From NCBI GenBank assembly GCA_964345695.1, contig CAYFSC010000078.1, positions 1-13,766 of the forward strand: a DNA stretch of 13,766 bases. Direction: 5' to 3'. The stretch comes from CAYFSC01 sp964345695. GTDB lineage: Bacteria > Bacteroidota > Rhodothermia > Rhodothermales > Salinibacteraceae. The notes below the pieces were generated by a model. It ran no database searches, was not told where the DNA came from, and saw only the letters and a list, made by a program, of their open reading frames with translations. Both the position numbers and the translations under genes were made by a program. This document shows positions 5,795-13,766 of this stretch, one piece after another (the first letter of the stretch is position 1; every line of letters begins with the position of its first letter).

Positions 5795-8700
5795 ATGGGT
5801 GTACTCACCAAACGCTACCAACTTTTTTCTTTCTCGCTGATTCTCACGATTACCCTGACGCTGCTGGTGGCTGCTGCGCCGCCCGTGTACGCCCAGACCG
5901 GGGCCGTCGAGGGAGCCGTCGTTGATGACGACACCGGCGATTCGCTGCCGGGGGTCAATATCGTAGTCGTCGGGACCTCGCAGGGCGCCGCTACCGACGC
6001 CGACGGCCGCTATCGCATCGAAGGGGTGGCGCCGGGCACCTACACGCTGCGTGCCTCCTTCATTGGCTACGACGAAGCCGTGCGACAGGGCGTTCAAGTC
6101 CAGGCCAACCAGACCACGACGGTCAATTTCTCGATGCAACAGCAGGCCACGGACCTCGACGAAGTGGTGGTCGTCGGGTACGGCACGCAGCAGCGCCGGG
6201 ACCTGACGGGGTCGGTCTCATCGGTGACGCCATCGGACATCGAGGCTGCACAGCCGGAAACGGTGGACGAAGCGCTTCAAGGACAGGTGGCGGGCGTGCA
6301 AGTGGTGCAGAACTCGAACGCCCCCGGCGGCGGCATTAGCGTTCGCATACGAGGTCAGAGCTCGATCACGGCGGGCAGCGAGCCGCTCTACGTCATCGAC
6401 GGCGTGCCGGTCTACAGCGACAACAGCGAGCTCGATCCGACGGGTGGGGCATCAGACACGCCCTCCCCCAATGCTCTGGCGTTTCTCAATCCCGGCGACA
6501 TCGCATCGATTGAGGTGTTGAAAGATGCTTCGGCCAAAGCCATTTATGGCGCGCGCGGTTCGAACGGCGTGGTCATGATTCAAACGAAGCGCGGCCAGGC
6601 CGGTGGGCAGCAGGTCAACTTCCAGACGACGATCGGACTCAAAACCCCCGCCAAGACAATCGACGTGCTCAATGCGACGGAGCACGCTCGTGTCTCCAAC
6701 GAGATCCTACAGGTCAGCCGCGGAACCGACTTGAGAGCGTTCAATAATCCGGATGCCTTGGGCGTCGGGACCGACTGGCAAGACCTGGTCTACGACAACG
6801 CCCTTTCACAGAGCTACTCGCTCAGCGTAGGCGGCGGCGACCAGACGACGACGTACTACATCTCGGGCAGTTACTCCGACGGGGAATCCATCGTTCGGGA
6901 AACAGATACGGAGCGGCTCTCCGTGCGGGCCTCGGTCGAGAGCCAGCCGTACGACTTTCTCCGCGTTGGAGGAAATGTGTCCGGGAGCCGGGTCAGCAAC
7001 CGGCTCGCCCAGTTGGAAGGAGGCGCTCGGAACGCGGAGTCCGTGGCGATGGCTTCATTGCAGATGTGGCCTTATTTCCCGGCGCGCTTCGAGGACGGCT
7101 CGTGCCCCCTGATGGATGTGCACGACGTTGCCGTGGCCGACAATTTCCTCGATACGTTTAACGGGAGCGGGCGCAACACGGAGAATCCGGTCTGCGGCCT
7201 CGAAGGAACGAATGACCGGTACCGGCAGGATCGGGCACTCGCTACGCTGTTCGCTGAGATCAGCCTGGTTGAAGGGCTGACCATTGAAACGCGGGGAGGC
7301 GCTGACCTCTCCAACGTGCGCCGCCAATCGTTTTTCGACCGGTCGACACGGACGGGCGGTCTCGGGACCGGTGGGCAGGCCATCTTGGGTAACGTGGAGC
7401 GGACTAACCTTTCGCTCGACGTGATTCCGCGCTACAGCCCCACGTTCCTGCCGGACTGGCAGTCCCTCGATGTCACCTCGGGCTTCAGTCTGCAGCAAGA
7501 GATCCTGGAAGCGCGCAATGGCCAGAATTCAGACTTTCCGACCGATGTCACCGGATTCAACGACATCGGAGCCGGAGCGCAGTCGGGCGGGGCCAACATT
7601 GGGTCGAACAAGGTGCAGTCCACGATGGTGTCTGGATTCGGCCGGGTGAATTACCAGCTGTTCAACCGTTACCTCTTTACGGGTACCATCCGAGGGGATG
7701 GCTCCTCGCGCTTCGGGGCGAACAGCCGCTGGGGTATCTTCCCGTCGGCCGCGCTCGCATGGCGTATTTCCGAAGAGGCGTTCATGCCCGATCTGTTCAC
7801 CGACCTGAAGCTGCGCGTCAGCTGGGGCGTCAGCGGAAACCAAGAGATTGCTGAGTTCGCGCAGTTCAGCAGCTTTGGCAACGCGCAATACAATTTCGAT
7901 GGCGAGCTCGTTGGTGGGCTCGCGCCGAGCGGGCTTGGAAATGCAAACCTCGGGTGGGAGGAAACTACCGAGTGGGACGTGGGGCTGGACGTCGCTTTCC
8001 TCGACGGACAAGTTAGCGCCACGGTTGACTGGTTTCATCAGGACACGCAGGACCTGCTCCTGAACGTGGATCTGCCGCTGGAAACAGGGTTCGGGTCCGC
8101 CGTTCAGAACGTGGGCGGCTTGCAGAACACGGGGGTTGAGGTCAGCCTGAGCACCAGCTTTATGCCCTTCGAGGGATTTCACTGGCGGCAGCGGTTCAAC
8201 TGGACGCGCGTGCGCAACGAGGTTACTAGCCTTGGCCCCAACGAAGTCATCTTCGGCGGAACGTTCAACGGCGACGGCGGATTCGGGGGCGGCGAGAACG
8301 GAAACGCCGTCATCGTCGGTCAGCCGATCGGCGCGTTCTGGGGCTGGGAGACGGATGGCATCTTCCGCACTCAGGAAGAGGCCGACGCGTGGACCGTGCA
8401 GCCAAATGCAGTCGCTGGCGAGCGGCGGTTCGTCGATCACAATAGCGACGGCCAGATCACGCAGGAGGACAAGCACGTGATTGGCGATCCCAATCCGGAC
8501 TTCACCTTCGGCTGGTCCAACACGTTCCGCTACGAGAGCGTGAGCCTGGACGTGTTCCTGCAGGGCTCGGTTGGAAACGACATCTACAACACGACCTTCC
8601 AGGAGCTCGGCGGTGGAATGGCCAGTGGCGTGGGCGTGAGCCACAACATCTTCAAGGAGCGCGTGGAAGGCGCTTGGACGCCGGATAACCGAGACGCGAA

Positions 8701-9034
8701 ATGGCCCCGGCTGGCCACGGCGCCCGGCGAAGGCACCGTGATCTCGACGCCAAAGGGCCCGCTGGTCGACGCCTGGCTGCAAGATGGGAGTTATCTGCGC
8801 GCCGAGTCGATCACACTGACGTGGAATATCGCCGACCAGTTCACCCTCCCGTGGACAGCCGTGCGGAATGCCTCGCTGTTCCTGGGCATCAAGAACGCCT
8901 TCACCATCACGGGCTACGATGGCGTTGACCCCGACGTCAACACGGAGGGGCAGGACAACATTCGGCAGGGCATCGACCTGTCGGCCCTCCCGCTTTCGCG
9001 CACGTACCAAGTCGGGTTCCGCCTCGGGCTGTAG
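5795..9034 (+). CDS. susC: SusC/RagA-type TonB-dependent outer-membrane transporter
   Basis: A 1079-residue SusC-family protein, the barrel that imports oligosaccharides across the outer membrane using TonB energy. Residues 1-33 are a signal peptide (cleavage after VYA). Residues ~36-116 are a carboxypeptidase-D-regulatory-like beta-sandwich typical of SusC. The TonB-box region DEVVVVGYG is at 122-130. The plug follows, with YVIDGVP at 199-205 and the SusC signature from LNPGDI (231) through YGARGSNG (251-258) to KRG (265-267). The remainder is the 22-strand barrel, ending YQVGFRLGL. Length is normal for the family. The ATG at 5795 is the first possible start, because an in-frame TGA lies at 5789-5791; no Shine-Dalgarno motif precedes it. 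susD follows after 171 bases with a hairpin between them. The substrate is probably an oligosaccharide made by the downstream lyase and sulfatase; this rests on context only. Confidence 0.96.
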   Translation: MGVLTKRYQLFSFSLILTITLTLLVAAAPPVYAQTGAVEGAVVDDDTGDSLPGVNIVVVGTSQGAATDADGRYRIEGVAPGTYTLRASFIGYDEAVRQGVQVQANQTTTVNFSMQQQATDLDEVVVVGYGTQQRRDLTGSVSSVTPSDIEAAQPETVDEALQGQVAGVQVVQNSNAPGGGISVRIRGQSSITAGSEPLYVIDGVPVYSDNSELDPTGGASDTPSPNALAFLNPGDIASIEVLKDASAKAIYGARGSNGVVMIQTKRGQAGGQQVNFQTTIGLKTPAKTIDVLNATEHARVSNEILQVSRGTDLRAFNNPDALGVGTDWQDLVYDNALSQSYSLSVGGGDQTTTYYISGSYSDGESIVRETDTERLSVRASVESQPYDFLRVGGNVSGSRVSNRLAQLEGGARNAESVAMASLQMWPYFPARFEDGSCPLMDVHDVAVADNFLDTFNGSGRNTENPVCGLEGTNDRYRQDRALATLFAEISLVEGLTIETRGGADLSNVRRQSFFDRSTRTGGLGTGGQAILGNVERTNLSLDVIPRYSPTFLPDWQSLDVTSGFSLQQEILEARNGQNSDFPTDVTGFNDIGAGAQSGGANIGSNKVQSTMVSGFGRVNYQLFNRYLFTGTIRGDGSSRFGANSRWGIFPSAALAWRISEEAFMPDLFTDLKLRVSWGVSGNQEIAEFAQFSSFGNAQYNFDGELVGGLAPSGLGNANLGWEETTEWDVGLDVAFLDGQVSATVDWFHQDTQDLLLNVDLPLETGFGSAVQNVGGLQNTGVEVSLSTSFMPFEGFHWRQRFNWTRVRNEVTSLGPNEVIFGGTFNGDGGFGGGENGNAVIVGQPIGAFWGWETDGIFRTQEEADAWTVQPNAVAGERRFVDHNSDGQITQEDKHVIGDPNPDFTFGWSNTFRYESVSLDVFLQGSVGNDIYNTTFQELGGGMASGVGVSHNIFKERVEGAWTPDNRDAKWPRLATAPGEGTVISTPKGPLVDAWLQDGSYLRAESITLTWNIADQFTLPWTAVRNASLFLGIKNAFTITGYDGVDPDVNTEGQDNIRQGIDLSALPLSRTYQVGFRLGL

Positions 9035-9049
9035 GAGATCCCACGCACC

Positions 9050-9063
9050 GAGAGGAGCCTCTC
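9050..9063 (+). repeat. Short palindrome after the susC stop
   Basis: GAGAGG (9050-9055) and CCTCTC (9058-9063) flank two bases, 16 bases after susC ends. As RNA, the stem would lose its innermost pairs to form a loop. It may act with the larger hairpin just downstream in separating susC and susD messages. Confidence 0.25.
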
Positions 9064-9091
9064 TAAGCGCGAACGCCTTCCAGTTTGGCTG

Positions 9092-9127
9092 TGCTCCCTG
9101 CGGATGCCCGGCGAACCGCAGGGTGCA
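9092..9127 (+). promoter_or_regulatory. Strong hairpin between susC and susD
   Basis: CCCTGCGG (9096-9103) and CCGCAGGG (9116-9123) form a perfect 8-bp stem. After a T-T mismatch it extends by TGC/GCA (9092-9094 with 9125-9127), giving 11 pairs and a 12-base loop. The following bases (taattggggg) contain no T-run, so it is unlikely to be an efficient intrinsic terminator. A role in mRNA processing, stability or unequal expression of susC and susD is more plausible. Confidence 0.5.
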
Positions 9128-9205
9128 TAATTGGGGGAACGCCCGGGCACACCAACTACCTTTTGCACCTACACCGCTTTCGAAATGGACTCGTTACTCA
9201 GCAAC

Positions 9206-10780
9206 ATGCGTCGACTTGTGATTGCAGCGCTCCTCAGCGTATGTGGGGCCTCGCTGTTGGTGCTCACCGGATGTGATGAGACGCTCACGGAAACGCCGCA
9301 GAACTTTGTGTCGTCGACCAATTTCTTCCAGAATCAAGAACAGGCGCGCTCGGCACTGAACGGGGTCTACAAGAGCCTGCACCGGCAACTCGGGCAGGCC
9401 AACCTGACGGTGTTCGAGCAGCCGGCGCTGCCTGTCACCTCCGGAGACGATCGTGGCACGCCCGAAGGCGCAGCCAACATGTGGTCGTGGGGCGCAGGGC
9501 ACCGGGGCGCCCGATCCGTGTATCCCCACCTGTACCGGGGAGTCAACGATGCCAACACGTTCCTGGCAAACATCGGGGACGTGCCCAACATGAGCGACGA
9601 ACTCAAGACGCAGTTTGCCGCCGAGACCCGGTTCATCCGGGCGTGGCACTACTTCGAGCTACTGACCCTGTGGGGCAACATTCCGCTCAAGACGGAGGCG
9701 ACCGACAGCCCCACGGCGGAGGTTCCGCAGTCGTCGCCCTCCGAGGTGTATGACTTTCTGATCAGCGAGCTGTCCGAGATTCAGAATCAGCTTCCGCCGA
9801 TCACCGAGTACAGCGGATCCCAGAAGGCGCGCATCAATCGAAGCGCCGCGAAGGTGCTGCTCGCCAAGGTGTACTTGCAGCGGGCGAGCGGCCATCCTCC
9901 GGGCGTCTCCTCCGGTGGCTCGGATCTGAGCGACGCCGAGAGCCTGCTCCGGGACGTGATCCAGACCGACAATTACGATCTCGTGGACAGCTACAACGAC
10001 CTGTTCCACGATCCGGCGGTGAACGATCGCAACGAAGAGGTCATCTTTGCGGCGGAGCATACACGCATCGGCGGACAGGGAACAGCCGTGGAGAACTTCC
10101 TGAACCCGCGCAACTCCAACTGGGGGATCGGTCAGTGGACCACCCATCACAGCAACTTCGACTTCTACATCACCTACGACGACGGCGACGTGCGTAAAGA
10201 TGTCGCCTGGCTCGCCGAGTACGAAGACCCCTCTGGGCAGGTTCGCAAGTTTGACCCCTTCGATCCAGACAATGACACGTTCCAGGAAGACGGCGCGAGC
10301 CTGTACAAGCTGATCTACCAGGACCCCACGTTGGGCTGGACCGAGGGCTTTCGAGACTGGATGTATTTCCGGTACGCCGACGTGCTACTCATGCTCGCGG
10401 AGGCCATTAACGGGCAGGGCGGTCCCACGCCAGAAGCCTACGATCTCGTCAACGAGGTGCGCGATCGAGCAGAGGCCCCGGATCTGCAAAATGGGCTGAC
10501 GCAAGCGCAGTTCTCCGACTCCCTCTATCAGGAACGGATGTGGGAGTTCAACCAGGAGTTCCACGGATGGAGGGACTGCCAGCGGTTCTTCGAGCGGTGC
10601 AAAGAGCTCGTGGAGGCGTCGTCGCAGTTGGCTGTTCAGGAAGACGGTCCGGGCAATGAGCGGCGGTACAACACCGGCGACCGCCCCGTCGTGATCGAGA
10701 CGCCGAAGCACCGGCTGTGGGCGATCCCGTCGAACGCGTTGGACCGGAATGCGGCGCTCACGCAGAATCCAGGGTATTGA
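9206..10780 (+). CDS. susD: SusD/RagB-type glycan-binding outer-membrane lipoprotein
   Basis: A 524-residue SusD-family lipoprotein that caps SusC at the cell surface and binds the glycan. Residues 1-23 are a lipoprotein signal (MRRLVIAALL to LVLTGC, Cys23). The acidic DET directly after Cys fits a surface-export signal of the Bacteroidota type (inference). The N-terminal SusD-like region contains LNGVYKSLHRQ and the TPR-like helix RFIRAWHYFELLTLWGNIPL (about 141-160). The C-terminal RagB/SusD part has RYADVLLMLAEAING and ends with the family hallmark IPSNALDRNAALTQNPGY. The frame is open back to a TTG at 9131, but those residues do not resemble a signal. ATG 9185 (seven residues longer) is a reasonable alternative to 9206; neither has a Shine-Dalgarno motif. 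It is encoded directly after susC, as usual. Confidence 0.95.
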   Translation: MRRLVIAALLSVCGASLLVLTGCDETLTETPQNFVSSTNFFQNQEQARSALNGVYKSLHRQLGQANLTVFEQPALPVTSGDDRGTPEGAANMWSWGAGHRGARSVYPHLYRGVNDANTFLANIGDVPNMSDELKTQFAAETRFIRAWHYFELLTLWGNIPLKTEATDSPTAEVPQSSPSEVYDFLISELSEIQNQLPPITEYSGSQKARINRSAAKVLLAKVYLQRASGHPPGVSSGGSDLSDAESLLRDVIQTDNYDLVDSYNDLFHDPAVNDRNEEVIFAAEHTRIGGQGTAVENFLNPRNSNWGIGQWTTHHSNFDFYITYDDGDVRKDVAWLAEYEDPSGQVRKFDPFDPDNDTFQEDGASLYKLIYQDPTLGWTEGFRDWMYFRYADVLLMLAEAINGQGGPTPEAYDLVNEVRDRAEAPDLQNGLTQAQFSDSLYQERMWEFNQEFHGWRDCQRFFERCKELVEASSQLAVQEDGPGNERRYNTGDRPVVIETPKHRLWAIPSNALDRNAALTQNPGY

Positions 10781-10816
10781 TTCCCTGCTGATCAGCGTCT
10801 CGGTTCTGCAATCCAT

Positions 10817-10844
10817 CACGGGAGCACAGCGCTGTGCTCCCGTG
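10817..10844. repeat. Perfect 28-base palindrome between susD and the lyase gene
   Basis: CACGGGAGCACAGC (10817-10830) is followed immediately by its exact reverse complement, GCTGTGCTCCCGTG (10831-10844). As RNA it can form a 12-bp stem with a GCGC tetraloop, extendable outward by a U.G, an A-U and a C-G pair. It lies 36 bases after susD. The nearest T-run (five Ts at 10867-10871) is over 20 bases further on, so this is not a textbook intrinsic terminator. It could limit read-through, protect the susCD message from 3' decay, or serve as a DNA operator for a dimeric regulator. Confidence 0.6.
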
Positions 10845-10893
10845 GTGTGTAGATTGCTCGCTGCCCTTTTTATGTCCAGATTGCCGTGCCATC

Positions 10894-12846
10894 ATGGCCA
10901 TCATCAAGTACCGAAGCTGGGCTGTTGTGCTCATTGCTGTGCTCGTAGTGGGAAGTGTCCCCCAAGCCTTGGCTCAGACCGACGACGTGCTGGCGCCTCA
11001 GGCGCTCGCTGAGCAATTTCCGAGTCTAGATATTCCGCCACCCGGAGCACTTCGGGGCACAGAGCTGCCGGCGCATCCGCGGATTCTGCTTAACGACACG
11101 CGCTTCGAAGAGCTGGAACGCCAGATCGAAGAGGATCCACACGCTCGTCAGTGGTACGAGGAGCTCAAGGCCAAGGCCGACGCGTACCTGGAGAGTCAAC
11201 TCCCTGCGCACGTGGTGGACGACGGGCTCCGTCTGCTCTCGATGAGCCGCCGCACCCTGGAGCACGTCCGCACCCTCGCCCTCGTGTACCGCATCGATGG
11301 CGAGCGCAAGTACGCCCGGCGCTGCTGGCAGGAGCTCGAAATTGTCGCTGGGTTTCCCGACTGGAATCCAAAGCACTTCCTGGACGTGGGCGAAATGACC
11401 CACGCCTTCGCAATCGGCTACGATTGGCTCTACGACTACTGGACGCCTCGCCAGAAGCGGGTCATCCGCAACGCAATCGCGAGCCTGGGCTTGAATCCCG
11501 CCATGGCCGCCTATCGCGGCACGGCGCCCGAAAACGAAAGCTGGTGGGCCGACTCGGAGCACAATTGGAATCAGGTCACCAATGGCGGCGTGGGCATCGG
11601 AGCCATCGCGGTGATGGATAACTTTCCCGTGCTGGCGAGCAACGTGCTCCACGGTGCGCTTCGCCGGTTGCCGCTTGCGATGCAGCACTACGCACCCGAT
11701 GGCGCCTGGAACGAGGGTCCCGGTTACTGGGACTACGCCACCCGGTACAACACGCTCATTCTGGCAGCCCTTGAGACGAGCTACGGTAACGACTTCGGAC
11801 TCTCGGAGCTATCTGGCTTTGCGGAGACCGGCTACTTCGCCGCGCACATGACCGGGCCGCTGGGGCGGTCGTTCAACTTTGCCGACTCGGGGGATGGTAT
11901 CGTGAAAGGCCCCGAGCTTTTCTGGCTCGCACGCCGCTTTGACGAGCCCGCCTTCGCCGCCTACCAGAAGCAACGCGGCACGGCGAAGACGATGAATCTG
12001 GTCTGGTACGAGCCGGCGTTTCAGCGCCTATCGGGCTTTGAGGGCAGCATCGAGCGCGACCGATACTTCCGGGCCACCGAGGTCGCGGTGTTTCGGAGCG
12101 CCTGGAACGACGACGCGGCGCTCTTCACGGGTCTCAAGGCGGGGGACAACAAGGCCAATCACTCGAATCTTGATCTGGGCACGTTCGTGCTCGACGCGCA
12201 GGGCGTGCGATGGGCCACCGAACTCGGTAGCGACGACTACAACATGGAGGGCTACTTCGACGTGGACAGCCTGCGGTGGACGTACTACCGAATGCGCACC
12301 GAGGGCCAGAATACACTCGTGCTGAATCCGTCCGTCGAACCGAGCCAGAACCCGGAGGCGGTAACTGAGATCGAGCGGTTTGAGTCGGCCGCCGACCGGG
12401 CGTACGCGGTTGCCAACCTGACGCCGGCGTACGCCGAGCACGCCGAGTCGGTGCAGCGGGGACTGGCACTCGTCTCGGAGCGCCGGCAGGTGCTCATTCA
12501 GGACGAGATCCAAGCGGAGACGCCCACCGAGGTCTGGTGGTTCATGCACACGCCCGCCGAGGTCGAGGTCGCCAGCGACGGTAAGACGGCCACGCTGCGC
12601 CGAGATGGCAAGACGCTGGAGGCGCGGCTTCTGGCGCCGTCGGATGGCCAATTTACCGTCCGGGACGCCCGGCCGCTGCCAAGCTCGCCGGATCCGCCGC
12701 CACAGGCCCAGAACGAAGGCATCCGGAAGCTGTCGATTCAACGCACGGGCGCGACCGACGAGCGCATCGCGGTGCTACTCACGCCGCGGCCCGAGGGGCA
12801 GGAGCGGCCGCCTGTGCCGGAGGTGCGCCCCCTTGCCGAGTGGTAG
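10894..12846 (+). CDS. Heparinase II/III-type polysaccharide lyase
   Basis: A 650-residue exported protein of the heparinase II/III fold, the architecture of several polysaccharide lyase families: an N-terminal alpha/alpha toroid followed by beta-sandwich domains. Such lyases cleave uronic-acid polysaccharides by beta-elimination. A signal peptide covers 1-27 (cleavage after ALA). The toroid includes HPRILLN near 61-67, EMTHAFAIGYDWLYDYW (167-183), HNWNQVTNGG with H223/N224 (222-232) and PDGAWNEGPGYWDYATRYN with Y278/Y281/Y285 (268-286). The sandwich starts near 385-400 and holds NKANHSNLDLGTFVLDA, where H423 is a likely catalytic His, then ATELGSDDYN. Asn/His/Tyr roles are inferred from the fold. 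The exact PL family and substrate cannot be read from sequence. The frame is open to 10834, but ATG 10894 begins the signal peptide. It probably acts in the periplasm or at the surface with the sulfatase downstream. Confidence 0.86.
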   Translation: MAIIKYRSWAVVLIAVLVVGSVPQALAQTDDVLAPQALAEQFPSLDIPPPGALRGTELPAHPRILLNDTRFEELERQIEEDPHARQWYEELKAKADAYLESQLPAHVVDDGLRLLSMSRRTLEHVRTLALVYRIDGERKYARRCWQELEIVAGFPDWNPKHFLDVGEMTHAFAIGYDWLYDYWTPRQKRVIRNAIASLGLNPAMAAYRGTAPENESWWADSEHNWNQVTNGGVGIGAIAVMDNFPVLASNVLHGALRRLPLAMQHYAPDGAWNEGPGYWDYATRYNTLILAALETSYGNDFGLSELSGFAETGYFAAHMTGPLGRSFNFADSGDGIVKGPELFWLARRFDEPAFAAYQKQRGTAKTMNLVWYEPAFQRLSGFEGSIERDRYFRATEVAVFRSAWNDDAALFTGLKAGDNKANHSNLDLGTFVLDAQGVRWATELGSDDYNMEGYFDVDSLRWTYYRMRTEGQNTLVLNPSVEPSQNPEAVTEIERFESAADRAYAVANLTPAYAEHAESVQRGLALVSERRQVLIQDEIQAETPTEVWWFMHTPAEVEVASDGKTATLRRDGKTLEARLLAPSDGQFTVRDARPLPSSPDPPPQAQNEGIRKLSIQRTGATDERIAVLLTPRPEGQERPPVPEVRPLAEW

Positions 12847-12870
12847 TGCCGAAGCAATAGTTTTTCGGCA
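12847..12870 (+). repeat. Hairpin after the lyase gene
   Basis: TGCCGAA (12847-12853) and TTCGGCA (12864-12870) form a perfect 7-bp stem with a 10-base loop, starting directly after the lyase stop codon. No T-run follows, and the sulfatase starts 34 bases later, so it may be another intra-operon processing or stability element rather than a terminator. Confidence 0.4.
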
Positions 12871-12904
12871 ACGACGCCGCCCTGCCTGATTCCTCTCCCA
12901 TCCC

Positions 12905-13766
12905 ATGTTCGACCCTGACACGCGGCACCGCGCATCGTACTGGACATGGATCGGGGGGCTTCTGCTCTTCGTCCTGGGCTCCGGGCTGGCCTGCACCCCG
13001 CAGGGGGACCCGGCCGGGGCAGAACGCGACAGTCGTCCCAATGTGCTCTTCATCCTGGTAGACGACCTGCGACCGGAGCTCGGCGCGTACGGGAAGCAGG
13101 GGATGGTAACGCCGCACATGGATCGGCTGGCGAGCGGGGCGCTGACCTTTCGGCGCGCGTACGTCCATCAGGCCGTGTGCTCGCCCTCCCGCATCAGCCT
13201 GCTCACCGGCCTCCGGCCCGACTCGACCGACGCCTATCATTACGCCACGCGCCTGCGCAACGTGCTTCCGGAGGCCGTCACCCTGCCTGAGCACTTCAAG
13301 GCGAACGGGTACACGACGGTCGGCATTCGGGGCAAGATCTTTCACCACGCCGACGACGGGGCCGGGGCATGGTCCCGACTGATTGAGGCCGAAGGGGCTG
13401 GTTACGGCCGCGGCTACCTGACCGAGGCAGCGATCGCCAAATCGAAAGCCGAAGGGCAGGGGCCGCCGTTCGAGGCGGCCGCGGTGCCGGATTCGGCGTA
13501 CGAAGATGGCAAAGTCGCCGTGCGGGCTGTCGAGGAACTCGGGCGGCTGGCCAACAGCGATACGCCGTTCTTCCTTGCCGTTGGTTTCAAGAAGCCGCAC
13601 CTTCCCTTCAACGCCCCGCAAAAATATTGGGAGCTCTATCCACGCGAGCAGGCGTACCTTCCCGCCAATTACTTCCCGCCGGACGCCGCACCGCAATGGG
13701 CATTGACCAACTACGGCGAACTCCGCAACTATGCCGATGTCCCGGCGAGCGGGCGTGTCCCGCGTG
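12905..13766 (+). CDS. Family S1 sulfatase, iduronate-2-sulfatase-like lipoprotein (3' end outside window)
   Basis: The first 287 residues of a type I sulfatase, which hydrolyses sulfate esters from glycans using a formylglycine. A lipoprotein signal ends at LGSGLAC (Cys30), implying membrane anchoring outside the cytoplasm. The sulfatase core starts at RPNVLFILVDD, with metal ligands D53 and D54. The C92-S-P-S-R96 motif is the substrate of the formylglycine-generating machinery. GKIFHH gives K144 and H147, and KKPHLPF gives K230 and H232, all in the order of human iduronate-2-sulfatase (D45, D46, C84, K135, H138, H229). TPHMDRLA, AVCSPSRISLLTGLRPD and PQKYWELY also resemble that branch, so SulfAtlas subfamily S1_7 is my best guess. 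The C-terminal metal ligands are beyond the window. The ATG at 12905 has no Shine-Dalgarno motif and follows the lyase by 58 bases, so the two are probably cotranscribed. Confidence 0.93.
   Translation, partial: MFDPDTRHRASYWTWIGGLLLFVLGSGLACTPQGDPAGAERDSRPNVLFILVDDLRPELGAYGKQGMVTPHMDRLASGALTFRRAYVHQAVCSPSRISLLTGLRPDSTDAYHYATRLRNVLPEAVTLPEHFKANGYTTVGIRGKIFHHADDGAGAWSRLIEAEGAGYGRGYLTEAAIAKSKAEGQGPPFEAAAVPDSAYEDGKVAVRAVEELGRLANSDTPFFLAVGFKKPHLPFNAPQKYWELYPREQAYLPANYFPPDAAPQWALTNYGELRNYADVPASGRVPR

Noticed and set aside
7529..9010. 493-codon open frame antisense to susC
   Set aside because: It lies wholly opposite a certain gene, has no recognisable domain, and long antisense frames are expected from GC-rich third positions.
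9131..9205. Extended SusD start from TTG 9131
   Set aside because: The added residues do not resemble a lipoprotein signal n-region; 9206 (or 9185) gives a normal one.
10854..10882. Possible promoter for the lyase gene (TTGCTC with a weak -10)
   Set aside because: The hexamer at the correct spacing (CAGATT) matches poorly, so I cannot support an independent promoter.
10834..10893. Extended N-terminus of the lyase from the open frame
   Set aside because: These codons lie partly within the 28-base palindrome and are Cys-rich without a pattern; the signal peptide starts at ATG 10894.
1..13766. CRISPR arrays, insertion sequences, phage or defence genes
   Set aside because: I saw no regularly spaced repeats, no terminal repeats flanking a transposase and no nuclease or phage-type proteins; the FG-GAP repeats are protein-level motifs.

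Overview
The window is a stretch of a polysaccharide utilization locus (PUL) from a high-GC member of the Bacteroidota/Rhodothermota lineage, probably marine or halophilic. Evidence for this placement is a SusC/SusD pair with typical signatures, several lipoprotein signal peptides, FG-GAP/ASPIC proteins, GC-rich third codon positions and the near absence of Shine-Dalgarno motifs ahead of most starts. A Rhodothermales/Salinibacter-like host is inferred from GC content and the acidic proteins; no marker gene in the window proves it. I saw no tRNA, rRNA, CRISPR array, transposase, integrase or regulator gene.

Layout. Bases 1-555 hold the 3' end of a GH2 beta-galactosidase (+). Bases 657-1904 (+) encode a Tat-exported enolase-superfamily enzyme with complete mandelate-racemase-type catalytic residues. 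A convergent junction with a hairpin follows. Two minus-strand genes come next: an ASPIC/UnbV FG-GAP lipoprotein (1966-3693) and, upstream of it in the same operon, an FG-GAP lipoprotein with an N-terminal c-type heme motif (3709-5385). A 409-base divergent intergenic region carries a good sigma70-like promoter and leader hairpins in front of the main plus-strand run: susC (5795-9034), susD (9206-10780), a heparinase II/III-type polysaccharide lyase (10894-12846) and an S1 (iduronate-2-sulfatase-like) sulfatase cut by the window end (12905 onward).

How the genes fit together (inference). The lyase and the sulfatase attack a sulfated, uronate-containing polysaccharide outside the cytoplasm. 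SusD and SusC bind and import oligosaccharides across the outer membrane. The beta-galactosidase trims galactose-type residues, and the mandelate-racemase-like enzyme may dehydrate or isomerise an acidic sugar released in the periplasm. The two FG-GAP lipoproteins are the least understood part. One combines a CxxCH heme site with a calcium-binding beta-propeller, and the pair sits divergently from susC, so shared control from the intergenic region is possible.

Each junction in the plus-strand operon carries an inverted repeat without an adjacent T-run. They include a perfect 28-base palindrome between susD and the lyase gene and an 11-bp stem between susC and susD; these two share an 11-base sequence. 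They look more like RNA stability or processing elements than terminators.
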